Source of the DNA: Hemerocallis citrina
Lineage: Eukaryota; Streptophyta; Magnoliopsida; Asparagales; Asphodelaceae
Direction of reading: 5' to 3'
DNA length: 64,000 nt
Assembly: GCA_017893485.1 (NCBI GenBank)
Contig: CM030358.1
Span: 252,195,228 to 252,259,227, forward strand
The notes beneath the pieces are model-generated. The model was given only the letters and a program-made list of their open reading frames with translations, was not told where the DNA came from and made no database searches. The position numbers and the translations under genes were made by a program. Below, one piece after another: positions 1 to 11,257 of the stretch; positions within the stretch are counted from its first letter, which is position 1, and every line of letters starts with the position of its first letter.

Positions 1-170
1 TCAACATCAGCACGAGAAGAAATAGGAACAAGTGGTGCGCATTTCATAGAGACCATGGACTCACTACCAACAGCTGACGAGACCTCAATGAAACAATTAA
101 AGGACTGATTCGTCAGGGGCTATCTCTCTCAATTTGTCCAAAAAAAAAGAACACGAAACCCCTCCGGCAC
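1..170 (+). pseudogene. gag C-terminal remnant with degraded zinc-knuckle
   Basis: Frame 3 from the first base reads through NKWCAFHRDHG, the Tat-type gag knuckle motif that is intact at 32524-32736 on the other strand (C-x2-H-x4-H-x4-C). Here the second His is Leu and a stop follows within about 10 residues. The following segment (DLNETIKGLIRQG, then YLSQFVQKK in another frame) matches the region after the knuckle in the other element, so at least one further frameshift is present near base 115. Broken, not functional. Confidence 0.65.
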
Positions 171-194
171 GGGGGCTAATAAGCGTCAAGAGAG

Positions 195-365
195 AACCTC
201 CGATCACGAGACACAGAACACATGACCATTCTTCACTTTATTCACGGAGGTCCGATGGGGGGAGATTCCAACTCCGAATTACGAGACTCAGAACACATGA
301 CCATTCTTCACTCTATTCACGGAGGTTCGATGGGGGGGGGGGGGGGGGGGGGGAGATTCCAACTC
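195..365 (+). repeat. two-copy tandem repeat, each ending in a G run
   Basis: A unit of about 75-80 bases, containing ACACATGACCATTCTTCACT and ATTCACGGAGGT, occurs twice. The first copy ends in GATGGGGGGAG; in the second the G run has expanded to more than 20 consecutive G (about 330-353). It lies between the gag and protease remnants and interrupts the coding frame. Confidence 0.85.
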
Positions 366-382
366 CTTCCGCAAACATTTGT

Positions 383-937
383 CCAGGAAGTTAACTCAGT
401 TCATAACACCCCCCTTCCAAAAGCACAGTGGTCCCGATATTTTTCTCCTACAACTATTTTGAAGGTGTCCGAACACCTCACTGCGATGCATTGATCATAA
501 ACCTTTGCATGGTGAATCATGAGGTATGCCACATCCTGGTGGATAACGGTAGCTCAGAAAACATCATCTTCATGAACACTTTCAACGGCCTGAAGCTCTC
601 TCGAGACCGACACAAGTCAGTCAGTTATACACTCTATGGATTCTCCGATATACCCATTCAAATAGAAACAATTCTCACACTCGATGTGATAGCAGGAAAA
701 TCCCCTTCTATTCGAATGGAAGCATTGAACTTTATGGTAGTCGAGGTCAAAGCTGCATACAACGCAATATTTGGCCGTCCAGGCCTAGTGGCCTTTCTTG
801 CAGTTGCTTCCACCTACCACATGAAAATAAAGTTCCCAACAATAACAGGTGTAGGCCAAGTTTTAGGGAGCCAACAGACAGCACTAGCATGCTACACCGC
901 TACAATGAGGGCTCAGTTTTTTCCCTCGACGCCATAG
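383..937 (+). pseudogene. Ty3/gypsy (Tat-type) aspartic protease remnant
   Basis: The reading frame ending at the stop at 935-937 encodes a retropepsin-like domain with the segment EGVRTPHCDALIIN upstream of the active-site box ILVDNGSSENIIF. Usual boxes read D-T/S-G-S/A, so Asp is retained but the next residue is Asn. The C-terminal part has the Tat-type YNAIFGRPGL and STYHMKIKFPT segments that precede reverse transcriptase in autonomous relatives. The first Met of the open frame is at 428, but the domain would have been cleaved from a polyprotein, so this is not a true start. No reverse transcriptase follows: after 937 the sequence decays into non-coding repeats. Family assignment is good; function is unlikely. 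Confidence 0.75.
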
Positions 938-1089
938 AGTTACTGCTAGAAAGTAATTACAGTAACACTGAGTCCGTAAATGAGCTTGAAGCTAGTGCAC
1001 TAGACAACCCCACCGAGAACTTCCAAACCTGCCAAATCATCTCTCACCAGGTCCAAGTTCGTCCACATCAGAATACAACAACAAATTAG

Positions 1090-2814
1090 AAACCCCATCC
1101 AAAGCCACTCAGCTCATTCAACAGAAAGAAACAATCCTGCCTAAGCACATTGGCAAACCAGAAGGTTTCCCAAAACAGTGGGAAGCTCACTCCAAAACAG
1201 GCAAGTCTACGCAAGGTCTACCAAGTTGTTTGTCTAACGACTCTTCAACTTGAAGACCCTGGGGGCAAGGAGATATCAGCAGGGACTTAGAAAGTGGAAC
1301 ACCTAATGAAGTTCAACAAGGGCACTTAATGCACACCTCCTATATATATTTTTAATATTTTCTAAATAATGGCCAGCCACTAGAGCAGCCGTTTAGTTTT
1401 ATTTTTCAGTAAAGACCGCATTCGCTACCGATCATTTCATGTAATAATGGCCAACCACTAGAGCAGCTGCTTAGTTTTGTTTTCCAATAAATTTAGTATT
1501 AATTTTGCAGAATTATTGTAAAACTCTATAGATGCATACAATGAGTTAAACGCCAAGCTTATCCTTAAAAATGCCACCAAAAACTTGTTAAAAGCTCCCT
1601 ATAAGACAAGTTCGGAGTCCATACCCATGACTCGAAGTTACTCTAGCAATTTGCAACAAAGCAAGTTCAGAATTCGCTTCACCATTTGATATGCTCCTAA
1701 AAGCTATTAATGCCTCAACGGAGCAAGTACAGAGTTCAACTCGCCATTCTATATGCTCCTGCTGCTTGTTAATACCTAAACTAACAAGTTCGGAATCCAT
1801 ACCCATGGCTCGGAGTTACTTTAGCAACCTGCTACCAAGCACTTTCAGAGTTCAACTCGCCATTCGATCTGTTCCTGAAACTAGTTAAAATTTCTTAAAG
1901 ACATATTAAAGGTCCAAAATCGTGGATTGTAGTTACCCCAATAAAACTTGCAAAAGCAACATTTTCGAAGTGACTCTCACAATTTGTTGGAGGACCTACA
2001 TATCAAGTTTGGAAAAGTAACTCTTCCTCAGAGTTGCTCCTACAACTAGCTAAATACTCATACAGCAGGTCTGGAAAACAACTCTTCCTCAGAGTTGCTC
2101 CTACAACTAGTTGGGCACAAGACGGACAAAATCTGACTTCGTTAAACAACAAGTTCAAGGCCCCATCAAAAGTTTGTTAGCGACAAACAACAAGTTCAAG
2201 GCCATGTTCTTTTAGGTACAAAGAAACCAGTCAACAGCCCATCAACTTCTACAACAAGTTACACAGCAAGGATTAAACATACGAAAGAATTCTTCAAGTC
2301 ATAAAAGTACCGCAAATCTATGTATTTAGATCAACTGTCATTACAAATATTTACAAGTACAAAATGACAAGTCCGGAGTCCAATTCTCCCCGAGAGCAGC
2401 TCCTACGATTAGTTAACTACCAAAGATGAAAAATCACAGGACAAGCTACAGGCATGTAAAATGTTTCTTATTTCACAATCGACAAGTATCATTACAAGTA
2501 TTGAATTACAACGATTCTACGTCTTATGCCTAAGAACCGCTACAAAAGTTTTGCAAACACTATAGAACAAAGCTGTCCTACTAGTCGTCCTTCTGGCTAC
2601 GCAATAGAGGGATGTTCCGCTTAGGAGACACAATCCACTCACCGGCTACCTACCAGCAAATAGCTCCCCAGGGCCACCTCAACTCCAAACGATAAAGTTC
2701 AAGACAAGCATTCTCTTAGTCAGGCAAGCTCCAAGTCTTTCCTACCATCTTCTCCTGAACAAACACAAAAGACTTCACTTCAATATCAACGAGTTAAACA
2801 CTGTGCTCTCCACT
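1090..2814 (+). repeat. degenerate repeats with AAGTTCGGAGTC-type words
   Basis: No convincing gene. From about 1590 to 1890 a unit of roughly 190 bases recurs (ACAAGTTCGGAGTCCATACC at 1607 and a near copy at 1780; TTCAACTCGCCATTC at 1736 and 1852). From 1980 to 2410 shorter echoes appear, such as AACTCTTCCTCAGAGTTGCTCC, split over adjacent units at about 2020 and 2080. The wording resembles the tandem array in the minus-strand element (31686-32165, reverse complement), which supports a common ancestor. Confidence 0.6.
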
Positions 2815-4430
2815 CGAGCTCCACCAACAACTTGTTGACTCCAAACAATGAGTTTGATGCCTTGCTCTTCGTCAAGGTTCCATCAACTATTCGATAACTC
2901 CAAAGTTCAACACCTTGCTCACCGCCCAGGCTCCATAAACAACTCGTTAGCCCCATACAACGAGTTCCATGCCTTGCTTACCACTCGGGGTCCATCAATA
3001 ACTCGTCGACCCCAAACGAAGAGTTCAATGCCCATGTGCTCTGCTCGAGCTCCATCAAGAATTCGTTGACTCCAAATAACGAGTTCAACACTCTGCACTC
3101 CGCTCTAGCTCCACCAGTAACTCGTTGACTCCAAACAACGAGTTTGATGCCTTTCTCTTCGCCCAGCTTCATCAACTACTCGTTAACCCTATACAACGAG
3201 TTCAAAGCCATGCTCTCTGCTTGAACTCTATCAACAATTCATTGACTCCAAACAACGAGTTCAATGCTCTGCACTCCGCTTGAGCTCCATCAACTTTTTG
3301 ACTCCAAACAATGAGGTCAATGCTTTGCACTCCGATTGAGCTTCATCAACAACTCGTTGACTCCAAACAATGAGTTATATGCTCTGCTCTCCATTCAGGC
3401 TCCATCAGTAACTTGTTGACTCTAAACTACGAGTCCAACACCTTGCTCTCTGCTCGAGCTTCGCCAATATCTCGTTAACTCTAAACAAAGAGTTCAACGC
3501 TCTGCTCACCGCACGAGCTCCCTCAACAATTTGTTGGCTCCAAATAACGAGTTCAATGCCCTGCTAATTGATAGAGCTCCATCAACAACTCGTTGACTGT
3601 AAACAATAAGTTCAACACTCTACACTCCGCTCGAGCTCCACCAACAATTTGTTGACTTCAAATAATGAGTTTGATGCCTTGCTCTTCGCCCAGGCTCTAT
3701 CAACTACTCGTTAACCCCAAACAACGAGTTTAAAGCCCTGCTCTCTGCTCGAGCTCCATCAATAATTTGTTGACTCCAAAGAACGAGTTCAATGATCTGC
3801 ACTCTGCTTGAGCTCCATCAATAACTTGTTGACTCCAAAATAACGAGTTCAACGCTCTGCACTCTGATTGAGCTCCATCAACAACTCATTGAATCCAAAC
3901 AACGAGTTCAACTCTATGCTCGTTTAGGCTTCATTAACAACTCATTGACTCTGAACAATGAGTCCAACGCCTTGCTCTTCGCTCGAGCTCCGCCAACTGC
4001 TCGTTAACTCCAAACAACAAGTTCAACACTACGCTCACCATGTGAGCTCTATCAACAACTTGTTGACTCCAAACAACGAGTTCAACAATCTTTTCTTTGC
4101 TTAGGCTCCATCAACAACTCGTTTACTCCAAACAACGAGTTCAGCGCTCCATTCACCGTGCGAGCTCCATCAATAACTCGTTGGCTCCAAATAGTGAGTT
4201 CAACATTCTGCTCACTACGCGAGCTCTATCAACAACTGGTTGACTCCAACCAACGGGTTTAACACTCTGTTCACTGCTTGAGCTCCATCAATAACTCGTT
4301 ATCTGTAGACAACGAGTTCAACACTCTGCTCATCGCTCGAGCTCCATCATAACTCATTAGCTCCAAATAACAAGTTCAACACTTTGCTTTTCACTCGAGT
4401 CCTTCCAACAACCCCATAACTTCATGCAAT
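2815..4430 (+). repeat. about 59-bp hairpin-containing tandem array, roughly 27 copies
   Basis: Contiguous repeats with a period of about 59-60 bases. Each unit contains AACTCGTTG, then about 8 bases, then CAACGAGTT, a near-perfect 9-bp inverted repeat, followed by a TTCAACxCTCTGCTCxCCGC segment and CTCGAGCTCCATCAAC. Copies differ by scattered substitutions, mostly in the loop and the distal segment. There is no unique spacer between units, so it is not a CRISPR array. It occupies the place where pol would be in an autonomous relative. Confidence 0.88.
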
Positions 4431-4439
4431 AGGTTCATC

Positions 4440-5175
4440 GCCAAATGACGTTTTGGGTTGCTTCTACAAACTTGCTGGGCACAGACAGCAAGTTGAACAT
4501 TCAACACCGTCACAGAGTTGTCTCTACAAACTTGTTGGGATTAAACAGCAAGCTCTATGACCAATTCTGTCACACGATTGTCTCTATAAACTTGCTAGGA
4601 TCAAAAAATATGTTTTACGTCCAACTCTGTCTTAGATTTGTCTTTACAAACTCCTGGGAGCAAACAGGAAGTCCAAACATCTAACTTTGCCACAAAGTTC
4701 TCTATTAATTGCAGGGTGCAAATGGTAGGCTCTACATCAACACCATCCTAGGGTTGCCTCTATAAAATTTGATGGGAGAAAACAACAAGTTCAATGTTCA
4801 ACTCAGTCTCAGAAGTTGTCTTTCCAAACTCGTCGAGATCAACGGCAAGCTCTACGACCAACTCCGTCTCATAGTTGTCCCTCCAAACTTGTCCGGATCA
4901 AACGATGAGCTCTACGTTCAACTCCTCCTAAGAGTTGTCTCCACAAACTCGCTGGAATCAAATAGTGAGCTCTAAGTCCAACTCCGTCTAAGAGTTCTCT
5001 ACAAACTTGCTGGGCACAAATAACAAGTTAAACATTCTGCTCTATTTCAGAGTTACCTCTCCAAACTTATTGGGATCAAATGGAAAATTCAAGCATCCAA
5101 CTCCGTCATAGAATTCTCAACAAACTTGTTGGGAGCAAACAACAAGTTCGAACATTCAAATCTATCACAGAATTG
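4440..5175 (+). repeat. second tandem array, about 60-bp unit, roughly 12 copies
   Basis: Contiguous degenerate repeats built around TCTxTACAAACTTGxTGGGA, then a CAAACAGCAAG-like stretch, then CTCTAxGxCCAACTCxGTC. It is distinct from the preceding array but has a similar period and the same alternation of AACTTGTTGG and AACAAGTT words. Short open frames here simply follow the repeat. Confidence 0.8.
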
Positions 5176-5254
5176 CCTCAACCACAGCTTATCCAGGTCT
5201 GCTATATACAAAAGATCCAACAGTAAATGCTTTCAGCTCGCAGACCAACGGAAC

Positions 5255-5515
5255 ACCTATCTTACGGTGAAACGCTTGATCGACAAAACAAGCAAACAAC
5301 ACAATGCTTGGTCGACGATAAAGCGCTTCAATGAAACGTGCGACGAGATGTTTGATCGACAAAAAAAGGAATAACACAATGCTTCGTCGACGAAAGAGCA
5401 CTTCAACAAAACGGTCGACGAGATGTTTGGTGGACAAAACAAGTGAACAACACAACGTTGGTCAACAAAAGAGCAATTCGAGGAGTAGACCACTCAACAA
5501 ACAGTTGGTGGGAAA
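5255..5515 (+). repeat. third short tandem array, about 83-bp unit, roughly three copies
   Basis: The unit includes GATCGACAAAACAAG, AACAACACAATGCTTGGTCG, a GAAAGAGCACTTCAA-like segment and GTCGACGAGATGTTTG. Three diverged copies are seen. The open frames on both strands are repeat-driven. Confidence 0.75.
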
Positions 5516-5639
5516 AAACATAAAGGATCTTCAAACCAAGCACAAAACATCATCATAAAGATTCCAAAAGAGAAGGTAATAGAACACATAAAGCATAGAA
5601 AAATCAAGAAAACCACTCCTACCTTGCCTAAAAAACTCA

Positions 5640-6870
5640 AAGGCAAGCACAACCGCTACCGACTTCGAAGAACTCTACAGCTCGAAGTCGACTAAGCTCC
5701 AAATAGCGAAGAGGAGGAGAAGAGATCTTGTATATTCAACATTAATGGGTTAGTCGAGTTTAGGTTCAAACCCACCTTGGCTCTAAACCCGGCCCAAGTC
5801 CAAGAACCTGAATCCTAAAACACTCCAAAGTTCAAAACCCTCCATCACCGCTTCCGAGGTCCTTCCCTGACCTCCGTGTCGTCGGCGAGCTCTCCTATGC
5901 CTCGCCCAAGTCGCCGACCTCCTTCGTTCGACCCTCACATCGTCACATAGCTCCAAGAACTACCAAATGAGTTAAATGCCAAGACTCTTTATTGAGCTCG
6001 CTTTTCACTTTTTCGAGCTGAAGGCAACACCTTGTCGAGCTCGAAAAGGTTTCGCCGAGCTTATGTTATGCCTTACCGAGCACCGAATCACCCCTTCCTC
6101 ATCACCAAACTTCATCGACCTCGAAAACACCTCAAAAGCTCACCACAGAGCGCACTGAGCTCCTTCTTGCCTTCTTCGACCTCGAAAGCACCTCAAAAGC
6201 TCACCACCGAGCTCGCCGAGCTTCTTCTTACCTTTGCCAACCTCAAACCCTTTTTCGAGCTCCTTCGATCATCGCCAAAGCCTCTCACCGTGCTCTTGAG
6301 ACCGCTGAGCTCCTCTCTTGTCGAGCTTTATCACTTCGTCGCCGAGCTCCACTGCTACCAAGCTCCTCCTCCACAGTGCTGAGCTCCAAGGCGACCGAAG
6401 CACCAAGTTTGCCGTGCTGGAGCTCAGCAAAGTCGTTCGCCGAGCTGAGGGGTACGTGAAGACAATGGAATGCTGTTGGATCTCCACGAAGAGCACACTC
6501 TAACGTGATAGATGCCTTGGATTGCTCCATGTCGCCTTTCTCCCTTCCGCTTTCTTCTCAGCCTCTGGTTCAACTCAGTGGGAGAGTCCATAGCTGATCA
6601 ACGTTGCAGATTGCGTCAAAAATGCACCGAGGATTGATTATAAAATTCCTCAAAAATCATTTAAAACTTTGAAAATTTGATTAAAAAATTCCAATTCAGA
6701 AAATTAATTAAAATGTTCGGAAAAAATTGGAATATTTAATTAGAAAATTAGAAAAAGCAATTTAAAATTGGGGAAAAATTTATTAAAAAGTCCAGAAAAG
6801 TTCGGAAAAATCAAAAAAGTTACGGAAATTTGCTAAAAAATCTAGGAAAATATTCACCACCTCCGAAAGC
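5640..6870 (+). other. GC-rich GAGCTC block followed by AT-rich AATTxGAAAA block
   Basis: From about 5640 to 6560 the sequence is rich in CGAGCTC, GCCGAGCT and TCGAAAACACC words with no recognisable protein. From 6600 to 6870 it switches to AT-rich text dominated by short AAATTxGGAAAAA variants. The minus-strand element has the mirror arrangement (AT-rich 28560-28900, GAGCTC-rich 29330-30350), so this is a conserved non-coding 3' region of the element family rather than a gene. Confidence 0.65.
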
Positions 6871-6977
6871 TTCTAATCAGTTCCAGATATATCCAAAGCA
6901 CCTTAAAAGCTGAGATTGTATTCCAGAATCCAAAATTAAGGCGAACTACTTCCTGGAAGTCAAGAAAGTTATCTCCT

Positions 6978-6992
6978 GGGAGTGGGGACTTA
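6978..6992 (+). other. polypurine tract before the LTR
   Basis: GGGAGTGGGGACT lies directly before the LTR start TGATAATGG. The equivalent site at 12514-12528 (AGGAGTGAGGGCT) precedes the other LTR copy, and the minus-strand element has GGAGTGGGGGACTCG at the same place. Confidence 0.75.
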
Positions 6993-8532
6993 TGATAATG
7001 GTAAAATTTGCAGCAAATCAGGGCCGTCTGATACCAGCACAGATCTCAAAAGTTTCTACAAGCAGATTAATCATAACAGGCCTCTTTAACATGTCCGGGC
7101 ATTCTTCAGACTCATTTACAAGAACATGAACTGCTTTCAAGCCCATTAAAAGTGACAGATTAGGCCCACTATGAGAGATATCCGGCTCGTGAGGGTTGTA
7201 AGTCAAATCTCTTATCCCCAGATAAGAGAGTCTTATCTCTTAATGTAGCGCCCTGAATTTCATAATAGGAAATACGAGACAAAAATCCAAAATCTTTTCT
7301 TCGTAAACCAAACACAGCATAGAATACAAGAAAATTTAAAACTTTCTTTACATCAATACTCAATACAATGCACAGCAGAAATTTACAACACTTTTAATAC
7401 AACCTGAATCAATAATTTAAACTCAGTATTCTCATAACCCAAGCTTTAACTCCTGCTAAGCTACTCACTTGCAAGTCTTGCAAAATAAACTAACAAACAG
7501 TGAGCACGTTAGTTACATATAACTGATGCTACGCTGATTAAAGAAACGACTCTCCAATATCTCACAACTACACGCTTTTTGTACAACAATAAAAGAATCA
7601 AAAATATGTATCAACAAAACAATGGAAGTGCATAAATCAAAGTTCAAGGAAAACAACGGAAGTGCATAAATCAAAGTTCAAGGAATTACTAGAGAATACC
7701 TCACTCTGCAGGTCATCCTGGAGCCCTCATTGCAAAAAAACCGCTTGAACATCACTCTCATCTCAGAATACTGGAGATAAATCCCGCTCTGCGGAACATC
7801 CTAGGGGCTCACTCATCCCTCGTCTCGGAATACTGGGGAATATATCACTCCGCGAAACATCCTGGAGCCCTCATACTCACGTTTGCTCTTGTTTCATCAT
7901 ATCTCTAACTAGTGTGTCCTTATGTTAAAAAATGGGTAACCTGAGCCACCTAGAGCTAGCTTATCCTACCGAACTTAACTCCACAAAACTAGGAACACTA
8001 GCCCCCTAGCTAAATCCTACGATCAAATGATTCGTTGTCGGTAATCTAGGGTCTTGCTCTACCTGTAGTGATCACTACACAAATACCTCAACCACATCTT
8101 TCTAGGTTTCTCTTAATAACCCTAATTTCCAAATAAGAACCACCACTTGGTTCAATTATCAAAACATCTTTCTTTTATTCTTTTCTGGAAATACCACTTT
8201 TCCACTATATCACATTCATAATCAACACCTTAATTCAAATCATCTCATGCCAAATATAAAAAATTTATTTATCCACAATATCTCTACTATATCTCATTCC
8301 TCATTTAATAGGCAATTTGCTTCCATAAAGACCCCTTCATTTATAGAAACAAAACAAATTTATTATACATCTTTATTTCCAATTTAAAATACTCATTTTC
8401 ATATTTGAGAACACAATCAATTTTCTGGAATTTTAATCAATCAAAACTGAACAATAATTCTCTATAAACTCTGGGATTTATCCCTAAAATTTGAAATTTC
8501 ATAATTTCAAAATATGAAACTTTCGTCTCTTA

Positions 8533-9165
8533 GAGCATCCACAATGGTTTGCTATATTTGCCAATTTCTCATTTTTTGAGAAAGTTGGCGCTGCAGTGGT
8601 TTGCTATTTTGCCATATTTTGGCAAAGTAGCTACAGTCGTTTCTCATTTATGAGAAACCAATTTGCAATTCTCAAATTATAAGAGACGAGACAACATATT
8701 TCATCCCAATTTTTTTCAATTTTTTAATGGGATGAGACGAGACATGTTGTTTTGTCTGATTATTTTTTTTTAATTTATCGGACGGTAAAACATGTACCGT
8801 CTGGAAAAAAAATCAAAAAAATGCTGAAACGAGACATGTCCCGTTCCAGCATATTTTTGCTTGGATGGGACAACATGTCCCGTCCAGCAAAAGGGGTGGG
8901 TTAATTAGGTGGAAAGTAGGTTTAGGGGGTGGGTTAATTAGGTATTAGGTTATATTATATTATTTAATTTATTTAAATAACCTATTTTAATATCTAATCA
9001 CTAATTAACTAATTCTATAAAATAAACTACCGGACGAAACGACATGTCTCGTCTTTCTCAAATTTTAGCAAAATTTTAGCAAACAACCACTACAGACAAT
9101 TTTCCTAATTTCTATTATTGTAGCTGCCATTTTGTAAAAAATGAGAAACACTATTGTGGATGCTC
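8533..9165. mobile_element. Harbinger-like MITE, TSD TTA
   Basis: Terminal inverted repeats GAGCATCCACAATGG and its near complement ending TATTGTGGATGCTC, flanked by TTA on both sides (8530-8532, 9166-9168). A 3-bp TTA duplication fits PIF/Harbinger-derived MITEs. The interior has nested palindromes (CGGACGGTAAAACATGTACC with GTACCGTCTGG; GGGACAACATGTCCCGTCC). No coding sequence. A related element is at 35320-35894. Confidence 0.85.
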
Positions 9166-9571
9166 TTAAAAAGTAAAAAATAACTTCTTAAAAATTTGAA
9201 ACTTCGATGTTCAAAACTGAACAATCAACCCTGCAAAACTGAGAATTATATTCACCTAAAGTATAGGTTTTCAACACTTGAAACTTGAATCTCAAATGCA
9301 TAAAATCTGAAAACTTGTTTTCTCAAAATATGTAATTTATATGTTCTCAATCTTGAGAACAACTCACCTAAAACTGAAACATAAAATTTAAAATTTTAAG
9401 TTTATATCCTATCTATAACCATAGATCATATCCCATAATTTTATAATCCTATTATACAAAGATTTAAACTCTATTTCATCAAAATCTGAAACTAGAATTT
9501 AAAGAAAATCTGAAATTTTGCATCTTCAAGAATTGATCATAAAATCAAATAAACTTCACACAAATATTAGA

Positions 9572-9574
<3 letters not shown>

Positions 9575-9618
<44 letters not shown>
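9575..9618. repeat. (CA)n microsatellite
   Basis: About 22 uninterrupted CA units within the solo LTR. Confidence 0.95.
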
Positions 9619-9623
<5 letters not shown>

Positions 9624-11257
9624 CTCAAACCCTAGCACATCCCCCAAGCCACCAAACATAGCCAAACCCGAGCCCCATCTAGCACAGTCAAACCCTTCCA
9701 AAAATAGTAACCCTGGGTCTACACAGTGCTCGGGTTGCACTGTGCACAGCCGGGGACTGTTCAACCCCAAACTCCAAACCCTCGATTGTTAAAACTCGAT
9801 TCCTTGGGTGTTTATATATGCTATATTCAACCCCAATCAACTTGAATTTAATATATATAAATTTTAACACATTTAAACAGCAAATAATCTCCAAATTTTT
9901 ATTTTTATGGCAACTACACACGCCCCTTTAGATCAATATTAAGATATAAACAATAATAACATTATACATGATCATTTAATCAATTTTATAAGCTAAAAAT
10001 TTAATCTTTTCATTCCCTGACATGGTGTAATAATCACTAATCAAGTGTCCAACTCACATAAAAATTGATTTCTTTCTTCATAGTTTTAATCAAACATTTC
10101 TTATAAATCATCTGTACAATTTATTTCAAAGAAAACACTACATTCATACTATATACAATCATAGATCTACAAATATTACAACATTCAAGATCAAGAATAA
10201 CATACAAGCGACGTAGAGAGACGCCCACCTCTTGAAGAATTTGAAAGCAAACATTAGAAGCACTTCTCCTCATGCAAAAACTCTCTATAATACTCCAAAA
10301 AAGTCACCCACAACCAAAAGTAAAAATAGGCCGACCGAAACCTACTGTTCCCCTCTCTAATATATGGCTGGAGTTTTGGATTAGGGTATCTTAAGGAAAA
10401 TTTGTAAATAAGTCATCAAATATCTCAAGTTTTATAAATTAGATTATTTAGCAAATCAGCTAGATATTTTCCATATATAACTAAATCAAATTTGCTCCAT
10501 GATCTTATCCTCTAATCCCTCAAACCTGGCCGGCCCCAAATCAGGAAATTTCAAATTTTTAAATTTTAATTTTGGGCTTTTTATGGCCCAAAAATGATTT
10601 CTTTTAAAAAAAATTATTTTGTCAAAACAATTTCAAAAGCAGTTCTCCTCATTCAAAATAAATTCAAAAATATATATATATTGTAATTTAATGAGAAGAA
10701 ATAATTTTTTATAGGAAAATTTTAGAACTTGAATTTCACAATATTTGCACGTGCAAAAACAATAGTTTAATAAAATAGTCAAAATAGTCAAATATATCAA
10801 TTTAACATTATTAAATGTTTTAAAATAATACATTTTGTTTTTTGAGGATGTTACACTTAAGGGGGAGAATCAACAGGAGATAAGGAATTTATATCAATCT
10901 AACGGATGCATATCAATCTCTTAAACTATTTCTCAGGCTTATAAATATCTTCTCCCCTCCTCAGTCAGAAGGTAATCAATCTTTTCTCTCTCAAGCTCGC
11001 TTTCTCTCTCTGGTTCTGACTTGAGCGTCAGAGGGTCTGTCGCCGGGACCACCCCTGGTGTTTTAGGCTTTTTGTAGGTCAATCAGCTGCGTTAGCAACC
11101 ATTAGATTCAGATCACGATGTTCAATCAACGATCTAGGTCAACTCACAGGAGCTCTAACTAATTTTTATAATAACTATCAAATGTTAGATCTTTAGTAGT
11201 TTTTTTCAAATATAAACTCACTGTCTGTTTTCTTCCACACCAAAATAAGCAGCAACA

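Larger units (their letters stand above)
1..6992 (+). mobile_element. Tat-like Ty3/gypsy element, internal region (5' end outside window)
   Basis: Internal part of a plus-strand Ty3/gypsy element whose 5' LTR lies upstream of the window. In order it holds a gag 3' remnant, a retroviral-type protease remnant, about 4 kb of non-coding tandem arrays, a block rich in GAGCTC and CGAGCTC words (about 5640-6560), an AT-rich block (about 6600-6870), a polypurine tract and then the LTR at 6993. No reverse transcriptase, RNase H or integrase motif is visible, so it looks non-autonomous (LARD-like). The same plan recurs in the minus-strand element at 27870-34872. Tat affiliation rests on the gag and protease motifs and the post-LTR primer-site sequence; it is an inference from family patterns. 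Confidence 0.75.
7244..10855 (-). mobile_element. gypsy-type solo LTR (minus), TSD CTTAA
   Basis: Bounded on the plus strand by TGTAGCGCCCTGAATTTC and GAGGATGTTACA, with CTTAA at 7239-7243 and 10856-10860. Read on the minus strand it begins TGTAACATCC and ends GAAATTCAGGGCGCTACA, closely matching the end of the chromovirus LTR at 41662-41679 (GGAATTCAGGGTGTTACA). There is no internal region, primer site or polypurine tract, so it is a solo LTR. Removing the MITE at 8533-9165 leaves about 2.98 kb. Degenerate repeats at 7700-7880 (CATCCTGGAGCCCTCAT) lie in its 3' part. Confidence 0.85.
6993..11257 (+). mobile_element. shared middle LTR of the Tat-like elements (interrupted)
   Basis: Starts TGATAATGGTAAAATTTG and ends AGCAGCAACA. 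It is the counterpart of 12529-13170. Removing the insertion 7244-10855 plus one 5-bp target duplication leaves about 648 bp, against 642 bp for the other copy. TATA-like CTTATAAATA is at about 10938, followed by a CT-rich leader. Because a polypurine tract lies on its left and a primer-site sequence on its right, it serves as 3' LTR of the left element and 5' LTR of the right one. Confidence 0.85.

Noticed and set aside
2815..4430. CRISPR-like array
   Set aside because: Units are contiguous 59-bp tandem repeats with no unique spacers, in a plant retrotransposon.
5189..5558. Several 75-88 codon frames on both strands
   Set aside because: They follow the 83-bp tandem repeat; same-strand periodic Lys/Thr/Ser patterns, no domain.
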